This document shows positions 34,199-43,485 of a stretch of 64,000 bases of DNA, piece by piece (position 1 is the first letter of the stretch; each line of letters starts with the position of its first letter). The notes beneath the pieces are model-generated. The model was given only the letters and a program-made list of their open reading frames with translations. It did not search any database and had not been told where the DNA came from. The stretch comes from UBA2112 sp964488555 (lineage in GTDB: Bacteria; Patescibacteriota; Saccharimonadia; Saccharimonadales; Saccharimonadaceae). The translations under genes and the position numbers were made by a program. The stretch spans positions 62,001 through 126,000 of the forward strand of contig CAZAUF010000001.1 of the NCBI GenBank assembly GCA_964488555.1. The letters run 5' to 3'.

Positions 34199-34945
34199 CT
34201 AGATATCCTCCATTAAGCTTTTGTACGAGTCTTGCGTAATAACGAGATGATCAAGCAGATCAATACCCAAGATCGTGCCACCTGCGCGGAGTTGTGCGGT
34301 AACTTCCTGGTCGGCCGAAGTGGGCTCTAGCTCACCCGACGGATGGTTGTGAGCGATGATAACGGCGACAGCACCGTGTTCGATGGCTGGCTGAAAAACT
34401 TCACGCGGGTGGACGATGTTTGCAGTCAAACTACCGACGGAAATTGTCTCTTCGTGAATGAGCTGATAACGACTGTTCAGGTAAAGACCGCGGAGCTGCT
34501 CCTTTTTAAGCGTACCCATATCACGGAGATAATGGTATGCCTGCCCGGCGGTACGAACAAACACCGGACGTTCACCACGCTTTTCAAAAAAACGTCGACC
34601 GAGTTCAATTCCAGCTACCAATTGGTATGCCTTGTTTTGTGGGATCATCAGTGTTTCCGCTAACTTTTCCGGATCGGTTTCGTGGAGAATTGCTTTTTCG
34701 CCGTACTCTTTCAGGACGCGACGTGACATTTCCAGAACATCTTCTTTACGCGTACCGACACCCCAGAGTATGGCGACCAATTCTGCCATGCTGAGGGAGG
34801 AGGGACCAAATTGTGTTAGTTTTTCTCGAGGTTTTTCCTCGATGGGTAAGTCGCGAACTCGTAAAACGTACTGCTCTCCTCCGCTCATGACAAGATCGTG
34901 ATCGACAAGTTGGTACATTTTTTTCTTTGATACTGTTTGCTGCAT
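34199..34945 (-). CDS. radC: RadC-family JAB-domain protein
   Basis: This 248-residue protein begins with a helix-hairpin-helix-like region (PSSLSMAELVAILWGVG) and has the JAB/MPN metalloprotease-like motif in HNHPSGELEPTSAD with ILGIDLLDHLVI. RadC proteins are widespread, but their biochemical role is still debated. The ATG at 34945 is chosen because TACTAT ends 9 bases before it; the alternative upstream TTG is covered by that element. Confidence 0.9.
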   Translation of the reverse strand: MQQTVSKKKMYQLVDHDLVMSGGEQYVLRVRDLPIEEKPREKLTQFGPSSLSMAELVAILWGVGTRKEDVLEMSRRVLKEYGEKAILHETDPEKLAETLMIPQNKAYQLVAGIELGRRFFEKRGERPVFVRTAGQAYHYLRDMGTLKKEQLRGLYLNSRYQLIHEETISVGSLTANIVHPREVFQPAIEHGAVAVIIAHNHPSGELEPTSADQEVTAQLRAGGTILGIDLLDHLVITQDSYKSLMEDI

Positions 34946-34954
34946 ATGTTTACT

Positions 34955-34960
34955 ATAGTA
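34955..34960 (-). promoter_or_regulatory. -10 of radC (leaderless type)
   Basis: TACTAT ends 9 bases before the ATG at 34945, within a TACTATAGTA dyad. Confidence 0.4.
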
Positions 34961-35060
34961 CAAAAACTTTCAAAGCTTAAAAAGAGGATATTTAAAGAGT
35001 GCATATGGCACCATTTGACAATGATGGTATGCTTGATGCATAGGAATCGGAGGGACTTCC

Positions 35061-37814
35061 ATGAGTGAAATCGAACCCATCAACCCTAACGTGCTTGACT
35101 GGTATCGCAAGCAGGACGAAGTTGTCTTTGATGTCGTGCCACACAGTCACCTGGACTATGCTTGGTACCGAGATCGTGAATCGTCCAAAATGCGCGAAAT
35201 CGAAGCATTTGTAAAGACGATCAAGGTCGATAGATTCACGCTTGAGCAGATGATTACTGCCAAGGAGTTCGTGGAAGGTGGCGGCAAACGCATAAAGCAG
35301 GATTTGCTGAATATGATTCGCGAAGGTCGCATGGAGCTCATTAGTATGTACTCACAGCCGGACGTTTTCCTCAGTCCGCAGGAGCTGGAGTTTTGGAACT
35401 TTGAATTTGGCGAGAAAGTCGCACGTGAGCTTGGCGGCAGTCCGTCTATTGATAAATATCTGCCCGATTCGTTCGGTCAGCATGAAAACGCGCCGATGAT
35501 CGCAAGGCACGCGGGTAAACGAGCCATGATGTCTATGCGAGGATTCGAGCATGACTGGCCGGTATTTATATGGGAAAGCCCTGACGGCAGCGAAATCCCA
35601 ACGTTCATGATCCCTGGTGGTTATGCCAACGCAGGTGGATTAGTGATCAGAACACCAGAGATTGATGCTGAGGTTAAAGAAACGTTGCACGATGAATCTC
35701 TGACCCAGGAAGCCCGAGATAAAATAATAGCCGCCTTGGAAAAGCAGCGACGCCAAAAGCGTGTCGACTCTGCTGCAGTTGCTATTCGCAGACTCATGAA
35801 TCGTTACGGTAGTCGCTACATGCAGGTTGGTTTGCCGCATATGTTGCTCATGAATGGCAATGATTTTACAAAACCCGATGAGGATTTGCCTGAAGTACTC
35901 GAAGGTGTACAGGAAAAAATCAGTAAAGATCTAAAGCTGAAGAATTTTAAGATTCGCACCAGTTCACTTGGTAACTACGTTGATTTGGCACTCGACACAG
36001 TAAAACTCGACAAGCTACCAAGGTATCGTGGCGAAATGCGTCATGGTCGTGAGCACTATGTGTTACGTGGTATCGACTCAGCGCGTATGTACTTGAAACA
36101 GCGCATGCATGAGGTGGAGACACGTATTTATGATGCGGGCGCACTTGCCTCGCTGCTTGCTCTTGCTGATAGGAATAATCTTATCGATTACGAAAAAACT
36201 GATCATGAACCATGGCAGCAAAATGAAGCCTATCTGCGTGCAATCGAGCAAATTCTGCCTGTTGGTTCGCACGACACGATTTCTGGCTGCGGCTCCGATG
36301 ATGCATATCCTCTGCCTCTGTCGCTCATGACGGGAGCGTACAATTCTGCAAACCAAGCTGCGCGTAATTCTATGGCGGCGTTGGCAAATCGGACTGATAC
36401 CTACGGTGCCTGGCAGCACAAGGAACGCGGTCAGACATTCGCGAACCTTCTGCCGTATGATCGAACCATGCTTGTCGAACTACCCCTACAGGGTGATTTG
36501 GAGCATGATCAAGGACTCAAGGCTATTGTGACAGACGGTCATGGCAATGAAATTGAATATCCTACGCAGATCGTGCAAAGAGTCGATAGTCGTTATGCGA
36601 TCTGTACGGTTCATGTAGATGGCATGAGTTCGGTACAGGTGCGGCTGGAGGCGACTGAGGGCAGGCCATACGAAAAATACCTGCCCGAAACGACGACGTT
36701 TGAAACCGACCACTACACGCTCGATGTGCTGCCAAATGGTACGCTTAGCATCCTCGACAAGCGCACCGGCACTGTCATGAACGGCTTGGCGTTTGAAGAC
36801 CAGGGTGATCGTGGCGACGAATATAATTTCTGCTATATCGATGACGACGAAGTGCGAACGACGTACGACGGCCAAGCGAACGTGACTGTTGTCAATGACG
36901 GACCAGTCTTTACCGAAATCCAGATTGATACACATATGGTAGTGCCAAAGGGACTCGATGGCGAACCGGGTGCGGAACGTGAGGTCGAAACGCGCTCACA
37001 AGACATGGTGACCGTGCCGATCAGTACCAAGGTCCGGCTCTACAAAGATCCGTCGGTGGATCGTATCGAATTTGCGACGACCGTCCGCAATACCGCGCGT
37101 GATCACCGTTTGCGCGTGCTGTTTGACGCGCCAAACGCTGTCGACACGGTTCGAGCCAAAGAACCTTACGGATTAACAACTCGTGAAGCTGTACCGGTAA
37201 AGGGCGGTGAAGGCTGGATGGAATCGCAACCTATCGCGACGAGCCATAGCCAGGGTGTCGTGACGGCCGGAGATCTGATGCTTTTGAGCCGCGGGTTGCC
37301 CGAATACGAAGCCCTGACAGATGATGCAGGTCGAATCAATCAAGTCGCGCTGACGCTCATGCGCAGTGTTGGCTATCTGAGTCGCGGTAACTTGGCCACC
37401 CGTCCTGGTTGGGCTGGTCCGGGCTACGCCACGCCAGATGCGCAGATGATTGGCGAGCACACCTTTGAATACGCCGTGAATTTTGGCGGTCAGCAACGTG
37501 CTGGCGACGTCATTGCGGAGTCACAGGATTACTTTCACCGTGCCGAGCATGGTTTTGCCGGAGCCAACTTGAACGGCTTGTTCAACGTTGATATGTCGAA
37601 AAACGTCGAAATGTCGACATTGCGCCCCACTCCTGAGGGAGATGCTGTCATTGTTCGCTTTTCGAACCCTGACGACGAGCCAGCGAAGATAAAACTCAGC
37701 GGCAAGTTCAGCAGTGCCGTTAAGGCAAACTATAACGGCGAAGCGTTGGAGCAGACTGAAGACATGCGTGAATTTACCCTACCACGTGGCATGGTGACGA
37801 TCCGCCTCAGTTAA
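35061..37814 (+). CDS. GH38-family alpha-mannosidase
   Basis: This 917-residue enzyme shows the GH38 start VPHSHLDYAWYRDRESSK with the metal-binding His and Asp. LPDSFGQHENAPMI is the conserved segment with the nucleophile-type Asp, and the SHDTISGCGSDD-like segment holds another zinc His. The central helical and C-terminal beta domains follow. It removes alpha-mannose residues from glycans. No signal peptide is seen, so it acts in the cytoplasm on imported or recycled oligosaccharides. GGAGGG precedes the ATG; TTGACA and TATGCT elements lie upstream. Confidence 0.92.
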   Translation: MSEIEPINPNVLDWYRKQDEVVFDVVPHSHLDYAWYRDRESSKMREIEAFVKTIKVDRFTLEQMITAKEFVEGGGKRIKQDLLNMIREGRMELISMYSQPDVFLSPQELEFWNFEFGEKVARELGGSPSIDKYLPDSFGQHENAPMIARHAGKRAMMSMRGFEHDWPVFIWESPDGSEIPTFMIPGGYANAGGLVIRTPEIDAEVKETLHDESLTQEARDKIIAALEKQRRQKRVDSAAVAIRRLMNRYGSRYMQVGLPHMLLMNGNDFTKPDEDLPEVLEGVQEKISKDLKLKNFKIRTSSLGNYVDLALDTVKLDKLPRYRGEMRHGREHYVLRGIDSARMYLKQRMHEVETRIYDAGALASLLALADRNNLIDYEKTDHEPWQQNEAYLRAIEQILPVGSHDTISGCGSDDAYPLPLSLMTGAYNSANQAARNSMAALANRTDTYGAWQHKERGQTFANLLPYDRTMLVELPLQGDLEHDQGLKAIVTDGHGNEIEYPTQIVQRVDSRYAICTVHVDGMSSVQVRLEATEGRPYEKYLPETTTFETDHYTLDVLPNGTLSILDKRTGTVMNGLAFEDQGDRGDEYNFCYIDDDEVRTTYDGQANVTVVNDGPVFTEIQIDTHMVVPKGLDGEPGAEREVETRSQDMVTVPISTKVRLYKDPSVDRIEFATTVRNTARDHRLRVLFDAPNAVDTVRAKEPYGLTTREAVPVKGGEGWMESQPIATSHSQGVVTAGDLMLLSRGLPEYEALTDDAGRINQVALTLMRSVGYLSRGNLATRPGWAGPGYATPDAQMIGEHTFEYAVNFGGQQRAGDVIAESQDYFHRAEHGFAGANLNGLFNVDMSKNVEMSTLRPTPEGDAVIVRFSNPDDEPAKIKLSGKFSSAVKANYNGEALEQTEDMREFTLPRGMVTIRLS

Positions 37815-37840
37815 TAACATTTTATCCGTCATGCTTATGC

Positions 37841-37869
37841 TTGCATTTTATTCATGTAAGCGGGATAAT
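37841..37869 (+). promoter_or_regulatory. Promoter of the MpaB-like gene
   Basis: TTGCAT (37841-37846) and GATAAT (37864-37869) are spaced by 17 bases, about 30 bases before the start codon. Confidence 0.5.
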
Positions 37870-37892
37870 ACGGAAAATCATCGGAGAACTCT

Positions 37893-38948
37893 ATGAACCA
37901 CATGCCCAAGCCACGATATGAGGTACGACCAGAGGATACGTACGGCCGGGAATTCTTTTTTCGGCAAACAAGCGACGGACAGTTAGTGACAAACGATCAG
38001 GGCGAGCTGATTATCGGTTCTCCCTTGGATCACGAGTCTATCGTCAAGCGCAAGTTCGGCAAGATGGCTTACGGCACTCAGATATCGATCGGACTGGAGC
38101 AGCTGCTGCACCCTCAGATCGGCGCGGCAGTCGAACATACTGGTAAATTCTGGAGCAATCCATATAATCGTGTTGCCATATCGATGGATCCGATCATGGC
38201 CGTCGTCTACGCTGATAATCCCTACGTGGCGGGCAGTTATGTGCAGCATCTCCACCAAGGTATTTCCGGCAAGGATCATGACGGCAAGAAATTCAACGCG
38301 CTGAACCCCGATGCGTTCTACTGGGCGCACAAGACATTCGAGCGCGGCGTCGAAAATTATGCCGAACACTACAGTCCCGAGCTATTTACCGATGCGGACC
38401 GTGAGCAGCTGCAGCACGAGTCGGCGACATGGTACAGCTACTACGGCATGCCGATGAATCAAGTCACGACTGACTATGCATCACATCTTGCCTATCGTGA
38501 ACACATGGTCAATGACGTGCTGGAAATGAACCCGTCTGCTGAACGTGCCATCGACATGGCATTGAGCCACAATCCGCCGCGCCCAGAGAATGTACCAAGG
38601 GTCATGTGGTCGCTCGCGAAAGTCGCCATGATGCCGGTAACAGAGATCATGAGCACGCTCGCTATCGGCGAACTGCCTCAGGATATCCGAGACAAATTTG
38701 GCATACCTTTCTCAAAAGACGATCAAAAGCTGCTGAACAACATCCGCACCGTCGTCAAGGCCTTTGAAGATCCACTTCCTGCTCCGCTGCAATATCTCAC
38801 GGTATACGATGCGGTGCGGCGTGATCGAGGCGGCGAGCACGGAAGTATTGTCGACCACATGGCACATACCGGTATTTCTCTCGGCTCAACAGCAGTGGCG
38901 ACAACAATTCAGAGAGTACGCAATTTTCGCTCCCTACTTCCTGTATGA
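37893..38948 (+). CDS. MpaB/Lcp-like (DUF2236) putative oxygenase
   Basis: This 351-residue protein resembles the ER-bound oxygenase MpaB/rubber oxygenase Lcp domain. LLHPQIGAAVEHTGKFWSNP is followed by a helical core with YVQHLHQGISG (a His at the haem-contact position of the family), LNPDAFYWAHKTF and WYSYYGMPM. Family members bind haem b and some cleave polyisoprene or act on fatty substrates with O2. No membrane segment is seen. Activity is not certain because only the pattern was matched. A GGAG site precedes the ATG. Confidence 0.6.
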   Translation: MNHMPKPRYEVRPEDTYGREFFFRQTSDGQLVTNDQGELIIGSPLDHESIVKRKFGKMAYGTQISIGLEQLLHPQIGAAVEHTGKFWSNPYNRVAISMDPIMAVVYADNPYVAGSYVQHLHQGISGKDHDGKKFNALNPDAFYWAHKTFERGVENYAEHYSPELFTDADREQLQHESATWYSYYGMPMNQVTTDYASHLAYREHMVNDVLEMNPSAERAIDMALSHNPPRPENVPRVMWSLAKVAMMPVTEIMSTLAIGELPQDIRDKFGIPFSKDDQKLLNNIRTVVKAFEDPLPAPLQYLTVYDAVRRDRGGEHGSIVDHMAHTGISLGSTAVATTIQRVRNFRSLLPV

Positions 38949-38949
38949 T

Positions 38950-38978
38950 TTGACACACAGTTCTTAAGTTGGTATCAT
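38950..38978 (+). promoter_or_regulatory. Promoter of the 276-residue protein gene
   Basis: TTGACA (38950-38955) and TATCAT (38973-38978) are spaced by 17 bases and end 11 bases before the ATG at 38990. The leader would be only a few bases. Confidence 0.6.
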
Positions 38979-38989
38979 ATGTACCTGTA

Positions 38990-39820
38990 ATGGAAGGCAA
39001 TAACAGGCCGCTCGCCCTGAACTCATGGGTAGATATGAGCGGACCGAATTCGTATCTGGCAGCCATAGAGGCTGTCGATGCTGCTTTTGCAGCGGAGCGC
39101 GACCCTGACACAGGAAAACACGCCCCCCTTACGAGTTTTATTATTTCAGCTCTGTGTGATCGCATTGCCTCACAAAGCATGGAAAACTATGAACAGTATA
39201 GTACGGTACGGTCACATCTGACAGAGCAGGACAAAGACTACATTCAAGGTAATAAACGGCCGTCAGAGCTCGTGGCATTTTTGGAATCTATCCCGGACCT
39301 GTCTTCGATTGAAATTGCTCGTCGAACCTTGCATTCGTCGACAGACACTGCACACAATGTCATAGACACCCCCGTACTGGCTGATTTGGACGGTGCCGAG
39401 GAACTCGCTACGACTGCTCACCGGTCACGACCGCTCTACCGCATCAAAAACCTCAATCCTGCCGATGCGGTCGATCAACATTACATTCAAGTTGACCGAA
39501 AGCAGGTCGTGCGCCAGCATTTCGGCAGCCATGTGCTTACAATTGTGCGCAACAGCTTAGTGCTGCACAATGATAACCATAGTCTGCCACATGATATTCG
39601 TAAAATCATTCGCGATGAGCGAGAGCGCGCTCGAACGGCCAAGCGATATGATTATGACCGGCATTTTGAGGATCTCAGCACGCACATTGAGCCTGTGATG
39701 GATAGCGCGTCAGATAAGTCGATGCCTTCGTGGTTAGAGCATGTCTTGACGACGTACTACTCAGTCAAAAGTGACTATATCGTCGATGAAAACTTGAAAA
39801 GCTTCGCAGACAAATCCTAG
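38990..39820 (+). CDS. Unrecognised 276-residue cytosolic protein
   Basis: No family is recognised. The protein is soluble, rich in His, Asp and Arg, and mostly helical, with SYLAAIEAVDAAFAAERDPD near the start and a charged C-terminal half (IIRDERERARTAKRYDYDRH). The ATG at 38990 is chosen because the upstream TTG in frame overlaps the promoter. Its TAG stop overlaps the opposing tmk stop in CTAG. It follows the MpaB-like gene but has its own promoter. Confidence 0.65.
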   Translation: MEGNNRPLALNSWVDMSGPNSYLAAIEAVDAAFAAERDPDTGKHAPLTSFIISALCDRIASQSMENYEQYSTVRSHLTEQDKDYIQGNKRPSELVAFLESIPDLSSIEIARRTLHSSTDTAHNVIDTPVLADLDGAEELATTAHRSRPLYRIKNLNPADAVDQHYIQVDRKQVVRQHFGSHVLTIVRNSLVLHNDNHSLPHDIRKIIRDERERARTAKRYDYDRHFEDLSTHIEPVMDSASDKSMPSWLEHVLTTYYSVKSDYIVDENLKSFADKS

Positions 39821-40458
39821 GAAGTGTGAAGAGTGGGTTCGACAACCTTCCAAATGTCGTCAGCAACTTCTTCTGTGCTCTTTGATGCCGACAGCACATG
39901 GACCTGTTGTTTCTGAGCGATGTCTAAATAGGCGTTTTTGACACGTGATTGGAAGTCGCTGTCTTTTGTTTCGAACGTGTCGGGGTTTTCCAGCTCGCCA
40001 CGAGCCGCAATACGCTTTTGGCGCTCCTCTTCATTATCGAGATCCAGGATGATAGCAATGTCAGGTTTCATGTATTGAGCGTCAGTGACTTGTTCGGTAA
40101 TGCTTCTAATCAATTCGAGATCAAGCCCTTCGCCATAACCTTGATACGCGAGAGTGGAGTAATAATTGCGCGCTGCGATGACCCATTTACCCATTTTGAG
40201 GGACGGCAATGCATATCGTGTCCATATGTCGTGGCGCGCAGCACTAAACAACAGTAGATTTGTCATACCATCGCGCTCCAAGTCTCCGTTTTTAATGACA
40301 GTGCGGATGGCACTCGCGATTGGCGTCCCTTCGGGTTCGTGGAATTCAATCGAATCAATGCCCTGTTCGGTTAGCTTTTCGCGAAGCAGTGTGACCTGCG
40401 TAGATTTACCCGTGCCGTCGTGCCCCTCGATCACCACGTACTTGCCGGGACGTTCCAC
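39817..40458 (-). CDS. tmk: Thymidylate kinase
   Basis: This 213-residue enzyme phosphorylates dTMP to dTDP. It has the P-loop VIEGHDGTGKSTQVTLL, a FHEPEGTP segment replacing the usual TREPGG, and RNYYSTLAYQGYG (DR-Y motif seen as RNYYS). The lid region is Arg-poor. Its GTG start shares a base with the dcd stop (TAGTG), so dcd and tmk form one operon. Confidence 0.9.
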   Translation of the reverse strand: MERPGKYVVIEGHDGTGKSTQVTLLREKLTEQGIDSIEFHEPEGTPIASAIRTVIKNGDLERDGMTNLLLFSAARHDIWTRYALPSLKMGKWVIAARNYYSTLAYQGYGEGLDLELIRSITEQVTDAQYMKPDIAIILDLDNEEERQKRIAARGELENPDTFETKDSDFQSRVKNAYLDIAQKQQVHVLSASKSTEEVADDIWKVVEPTLHTS

Positions 40459-41177
40459 TACTTGACTCCTTCTGGAAGACCTTTAATCTTTATAGGTGTT
40501 TTGCGGGAGTCCTTGTATGCACGCGGCAGCATGTCCTCAGGCTTCCATGTGGCGATCAGCTCATCCAGGTCGTCGGTGTGCTGGTATTTGCCGCTCATTC
40601 CGTCGCGGCCCTTGCTGTAGTCACCGTCGACGACACCGGTTTTGTGAAATATCAGCTGACCGATGCGTTCGCCGACTGGCAAGACGACGCTTTCGTGTTG
40701 GTTGAGGTTGTAGATCTCAAGCGTGATACGGTTGATATAACCAGGGTCCACCCAGCCAGCGTCGAAACACACGGCGACGCCGTTGCGACCCCAGCTGCTG
40801 CGGCTCTTGACCTCGCAAGCACCACCATGCGCGCGGATGCCGACGAATTCATGCGTGTGCGCCAGGATTCGTTCGCCAGGGCGCAGGACAATGATCGGAT
40901 GATTGCGCGGGATGTTCTCAAACAAGCTGTAGCCGTTCTTTTTGCACCATTCAGCATGCGGCTGTGCTTCGTACGGACCGCCAAAATAACTGTCGACATT
41001 ATCTTTATCGAACGGATTGTAGACTTTGGAAACGTCGGAGTATTCCTGGCGGTAGAAATAATGACCAAGTGTGAAATCCAAACTTGCTTCAGATACATTA
41101 TCCTCTATGTATGGAACCGACACAATTGTGCCGTTTGCTACTGCTGTTTTTATTTCGATGTTGCTATAAACGCCCAT
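40458..41177 (-). CDS. dcd: dCTP deaminase
   Basis: This 239-residue protein converts dCTP to dUTP, or directly to dUMP in bifunctional forms. It has the trimeric dUTPase-like fold motifs CEVKSRSSWGRNGV (substrate-binding Ser/Arg), GWVDPGYINRITLEIYN (catalytic Glu region) and VGERIGQLIFHK. It heads the dcd-tmk operon and works with the nearby thyA and folA in thymidylate supply. The last 40 residues (TWKPEDMLPRAYKDS) extend beyond the core. Confidence 0.92.
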   Translation of the reverse strand: MGVYSNIEIKTAVANGTIVSVPYIEDNVSEASLDFTLGHYFYRQEYSDVSKVYNPFDKDNVDSYFGGPYEAQPHAEWCKKNGYSLFENIPRNHPIIVLRPGERILAHTHEFVGIRAHGGACEVKSRSSWGRNGVAVCFDAGWVDPGYINRITLEIYNLNQHESVVLPVGERIGQLIFHKTGVVDGDYSKGRDGMSGKYQHTDDLDELIATWKPEDMLPRAYKDSRKTPIKIKGLPEGVK

Positions 41178-41237
41178 AGAGCGTCCTGTCTCCCCTCACT
41201 TAACTCCCCCTTATTGTAGCACGAGCAAAGCGTCTGC

Positions 41238-41243
41238 TAAGAT
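41238..41243 (+). promoter_or_regulatory. Extended -10 of folA (leaderless type)
   Basis: TAAGAT preceded by TGC ends 7 bases before the ATG at 41251. Confidence 0.4.
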
Positions 41244-41250
41244 AGAATGT

Positions 41251-41739
41251 ATGAAATACATCATCGTCGCATATGATCGGAATCGGGCTATAGGAGCGAA
41301 CAATACCCTACCTTGGGAGGGTCGCATGAAGACCGATATGCGGTTTGTGCGCGAGCGTACAGGCGGCAATGCGATTATCATGGGTCGCCGTACATTCGAG
41401 TCGATTGGGCACGCTCTCCCTAATCGACAAAACATCGTCGTATCAACACAAGGTGTTAGTGCGCCAGATGTCGTGTCGGTCGGTAGCTTAGACGAGGCGT
41501 ATGCTGCTGTAGAGCCAGGACGCGATGCGTATATATTTGGCGGCGGCAAGCTCTATGAGTCTGCGATTGGTACGGTCGACGAAATTCTTGCTACCGAAAT
41601 CGACACCGCTATTCAGGGTGCGGACGCGTTTTTCCCGCAGCTTGGTTCGGACTGGGTCGAAGTCTCTCGTGAGCATCACGATGCCGACACAGACAACGCT
41701 TATCCGTTTGACTTTGTAACCTACCATAAAAAGGTCTAA
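41251..41739 (+). CDS. folA: Dihydrofolate reductase
   Basis: This 162-residue enzyme makes tetrahydrofolate with NADPH. It has IIVAYDRNRAIGANNTLPWEG (Trp-20-like loop region), MRFVRERTGGNAIIMGRRTFESIGHALPNRQNIVV split across the cofactor site, and the FGGGKLYE glycine motif. The acidic active-site residue is Asp in KTDMRFV. Its stop lies inside a terminator identical to that of tgt. Confidence 0.94.
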   Translation: MKYIIVAYDRNRAIGANNTLPWEGRMKTDMRFVRERTGGNAIIMGRRTFESIGHALPNRQNIVVSTQGVSAPDVVSVGSLDEAYAAVEPGRDAYIFGGGKLYESAIGTVDEILATEIDTAIQGADAFFPQLGSDWVEVSREHHDADTDNAYPFDFVTYHKKV

Positions 41740-41766
41740 CCTTTTGAAAAGGTTAGACCTTTTTAG
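41727..41766 (+). terminator. Intrinsic terminator of folA, copy of the tgt terminator
   Basis: The 40 bases match 5696-5735 exactly, including the stop codon in the stem and the T5 tract. Confidence 0.85.
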
Positions 41767-41926
41767 GGGATGACGTAGGTTTTGTGGTGAATTGGCTGAG
41801 GGTATGAAAAGTGTTTTCGGTCGTTTAACTGATACTATCTGTCGTTTAGCATAAGCTTTACAAATAGGTGTTTTCATTGCAAAAATATTGTTGTACGATA
41901 GCCTTCAGCAAGTGTAAGGAGGGGCA

Positions 41927-42349
41927 ATGTTAACAATAAAACGACGTTTTCCAACAAGAGAAGTATATTTAACCACCGGTGCGATTGGTGCTATTTGCGC
42001 AGCGGGATTTGTGGCGGCACTGGTATCTGCGCATCCGCTTACCAATGAGGCTGCTGTCGTGACACCTGTAGAGGCATCTGATGAAAAGGATGAGGTGCCT
42101 ATCGATTCTCAGACCGACCAAAAACCTTCCACGACTCCAGCTGCTGACCGAACGCCTAATGTCCCTTTGCATCCGACACGTAGTATTACTGTAAATCCAA
42201 CGCCCCGTGCGGCTTCGCCATCACCGTCCAGCACGGCAACGCCTGCACCCGCACCTTCTGAATCTCCGTCGCCGACGCCAACTCCAAGCGACTCACCGGA
42301 GCCAACGCCAAATCCAGGATCAGAAGATCCACTGGTCTCGGTTGAGTAG
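41927..42349 (+). CDS. Small secreted or membrane-anchored Pro/Ser/Thr-rich protein
   Basis: This 140-residue protein has a basic start, a hydrophobic segment (about residues 15-34, GAIGAICAAGFVAALVSA), then a low-complexity outer region of Pro, Ser, Thr and Ala (TPAPAPSESPSPTPTPSDSP). It may be a signal peptide with a disordered mature part, or a signal anchor with a stalk. A strong AAGGAGGGG site precedes the ATG. No family is claimed. Confidence 0.6.
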   Translation: MLTIKRRFPTREVYLTTGAIGAICAAGFVAALVSAHPLTNEAAVVTPVEASDEKDEVPIDSQTDQKPSTTPAADRTPNVPLHPTRSITVNPTPRAASPSPSSTATPAPAPSESPSPTPTPSDSPEPTPNPGSEDPLVSVE

Positions 42350-42363
42350 CCTCTTGCAATCTG

Positions 42364-42384
42364 TGCTCTGTGGCTCACAGAGCA
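42364..42384. terminator. Hairpin between the Pro-rich protein gene and thyA
   Basis: TGCTCTGTG and CACAGAGCA form a 9-pair stem with a GCT loop between converging genes. No long T tract follows. Confidence 0.5.
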
Positions 42385-42399
42385 GTACATTCAGGATAA

Positions 42400-43320
42400 C
42401 TACACAGCAATAGGTGCCTTGATTGGCGGGTCGGGGTCGTAATTCTCCAGACGTATGTCGTCGAACGTGAAGTCATCGATATTTTTGACATCTGGATTGA
42501 GCCAAAGCGTCGGCAGTTTTTTTGGTTTGCGTGATAGCTGCTCGTCGACCTGCTCCATATGGTTGAGATACAGATGCGTGTCGGCAAGCGTGTGGATGAA
42601 TTCGCGTGGTTTTTTGTCGGTCACCTGTGCGACCATGCAGAGTAATAACGCGTATGAGGCGATATTGAACGGCACGCCCAGGAAGGTATCGGCACTTCGC
42701 TGATACAGGTGAAGATCCAGGTTGTCGCCGGATACGTTGAATTGGAACAATGAGTGGCATGGTGGCAGGCCGCCGATTTCCACGATATTGTCGATTTCTG
42801 CCGGATTCCACGCGCTCACCATGATGCGGCGACTGCTTGGGTTGCTCTTTATCGTGTCGATAGCGTGGCCGAGCTGATCGATTTCTCCGTCCTGACCATC
42901 TGGCCATTTGCGCCATTGCACGCCATAGACCGGACCGAGATCACCCCACTCTTCAGCAAACGCATGGTCGGTCGCGACCTTGCCGATGAATTCCTTCATC
43001 TGAGTTCTCCACTCGTCGCTGTTTACCTCGGGAATCGCCAGGTTATTCTTTTCCAGGTACGCCTTAAACGGCCACTCATCCCATATGTGAACGTTATTTT
43101 GTGCCAAATATTCTATGTTGCCGGTGCCTTTGAGAAACCACAGCAGTTCGTGCACGACGCTGTTGAAGTAAAGCTTCTTGGTCGTCATGGCGGGAAATCC
43201 GTCGCGCAGGTCGTAGCGAACCTGACGTCCAAAGACGCTTTTGGTACCCGTGCCGGTACGGTCGCTTTTGACTTCACCGTTCTCTTTGATATCGCGCAGC
43301 AGGTCAAGATATTGTTTCAT
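42400..43320 (-). CDS. thyA: Thymidylate synthase (ThyA type)
   Basis: This 306-residue enzyme methylates dUMP using methylene-tetrahydrofolate. It shows KSDRTGTGTKSVFGRQVRYD, the catalytic Cys in GGLPPCHSLFQFNV, QRSADTFLGVPFNIASYALL, and HLYLNHMEQV. The C-terminus is APIAV, as usual. The ATG at 43320 has GAGGGGAG upstream. folA lies 0.7 kb away on the other strand, and dcd-tmk next to that, so the thymidylate pathway is clustered. Confidence 0.96.
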   Translation of the reverse strand: MKQYLDLLRDIKENGEVKSDRTGTGTKSVFGRQVRYDLRDGFPAMTTKKLYFNSVVHELLWFLKGTGNIEYLAQNNVHIWDEWPFKAYLEKNNLAIPEVNSDEWRTQMKEFIGKVATDHAFAEEWGDLGPVYGVQWRKWPDGQDGEIDQLGHAIDTIKSNPSSRRIMVSAWNPAEIDNIVEIGGLPPCHSLFQFNVSGDNLDLHLYQRSADTFLGVPFNIASYALLLCMVAQVTDKKPREFIHTLADTHLYLNHMEQVDEQLSRKPKKLPTLWLNPDVKNIDDFTFDDIRLENYDPDPPIKAPIAV

Positions 43321-43443
43321 TTTGTGTTTCTCCCCTCTCTGTTCATTTAGAGTATGACATATGACTATAAACTTGACGAGGGTGATATGCACAACGACGC
43401 TACATATGGTATAGTACGCTATATATAGCGTGGTTTATAAAGC

Positions 43444-43470
43444 AAAACAGCCCGGATGACGGGCTGTTTT
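43444..43470 (-). terminator. Terminator of rplA
   Basis: AAAACAGCCCG and CGGGCTGTTTT form an 11-pair stem. On the minus strand it is followed by GCTTTAT. Confidence 0.8.
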
Positions 43471-43485
43471 GAGAGGGCGATAGGT

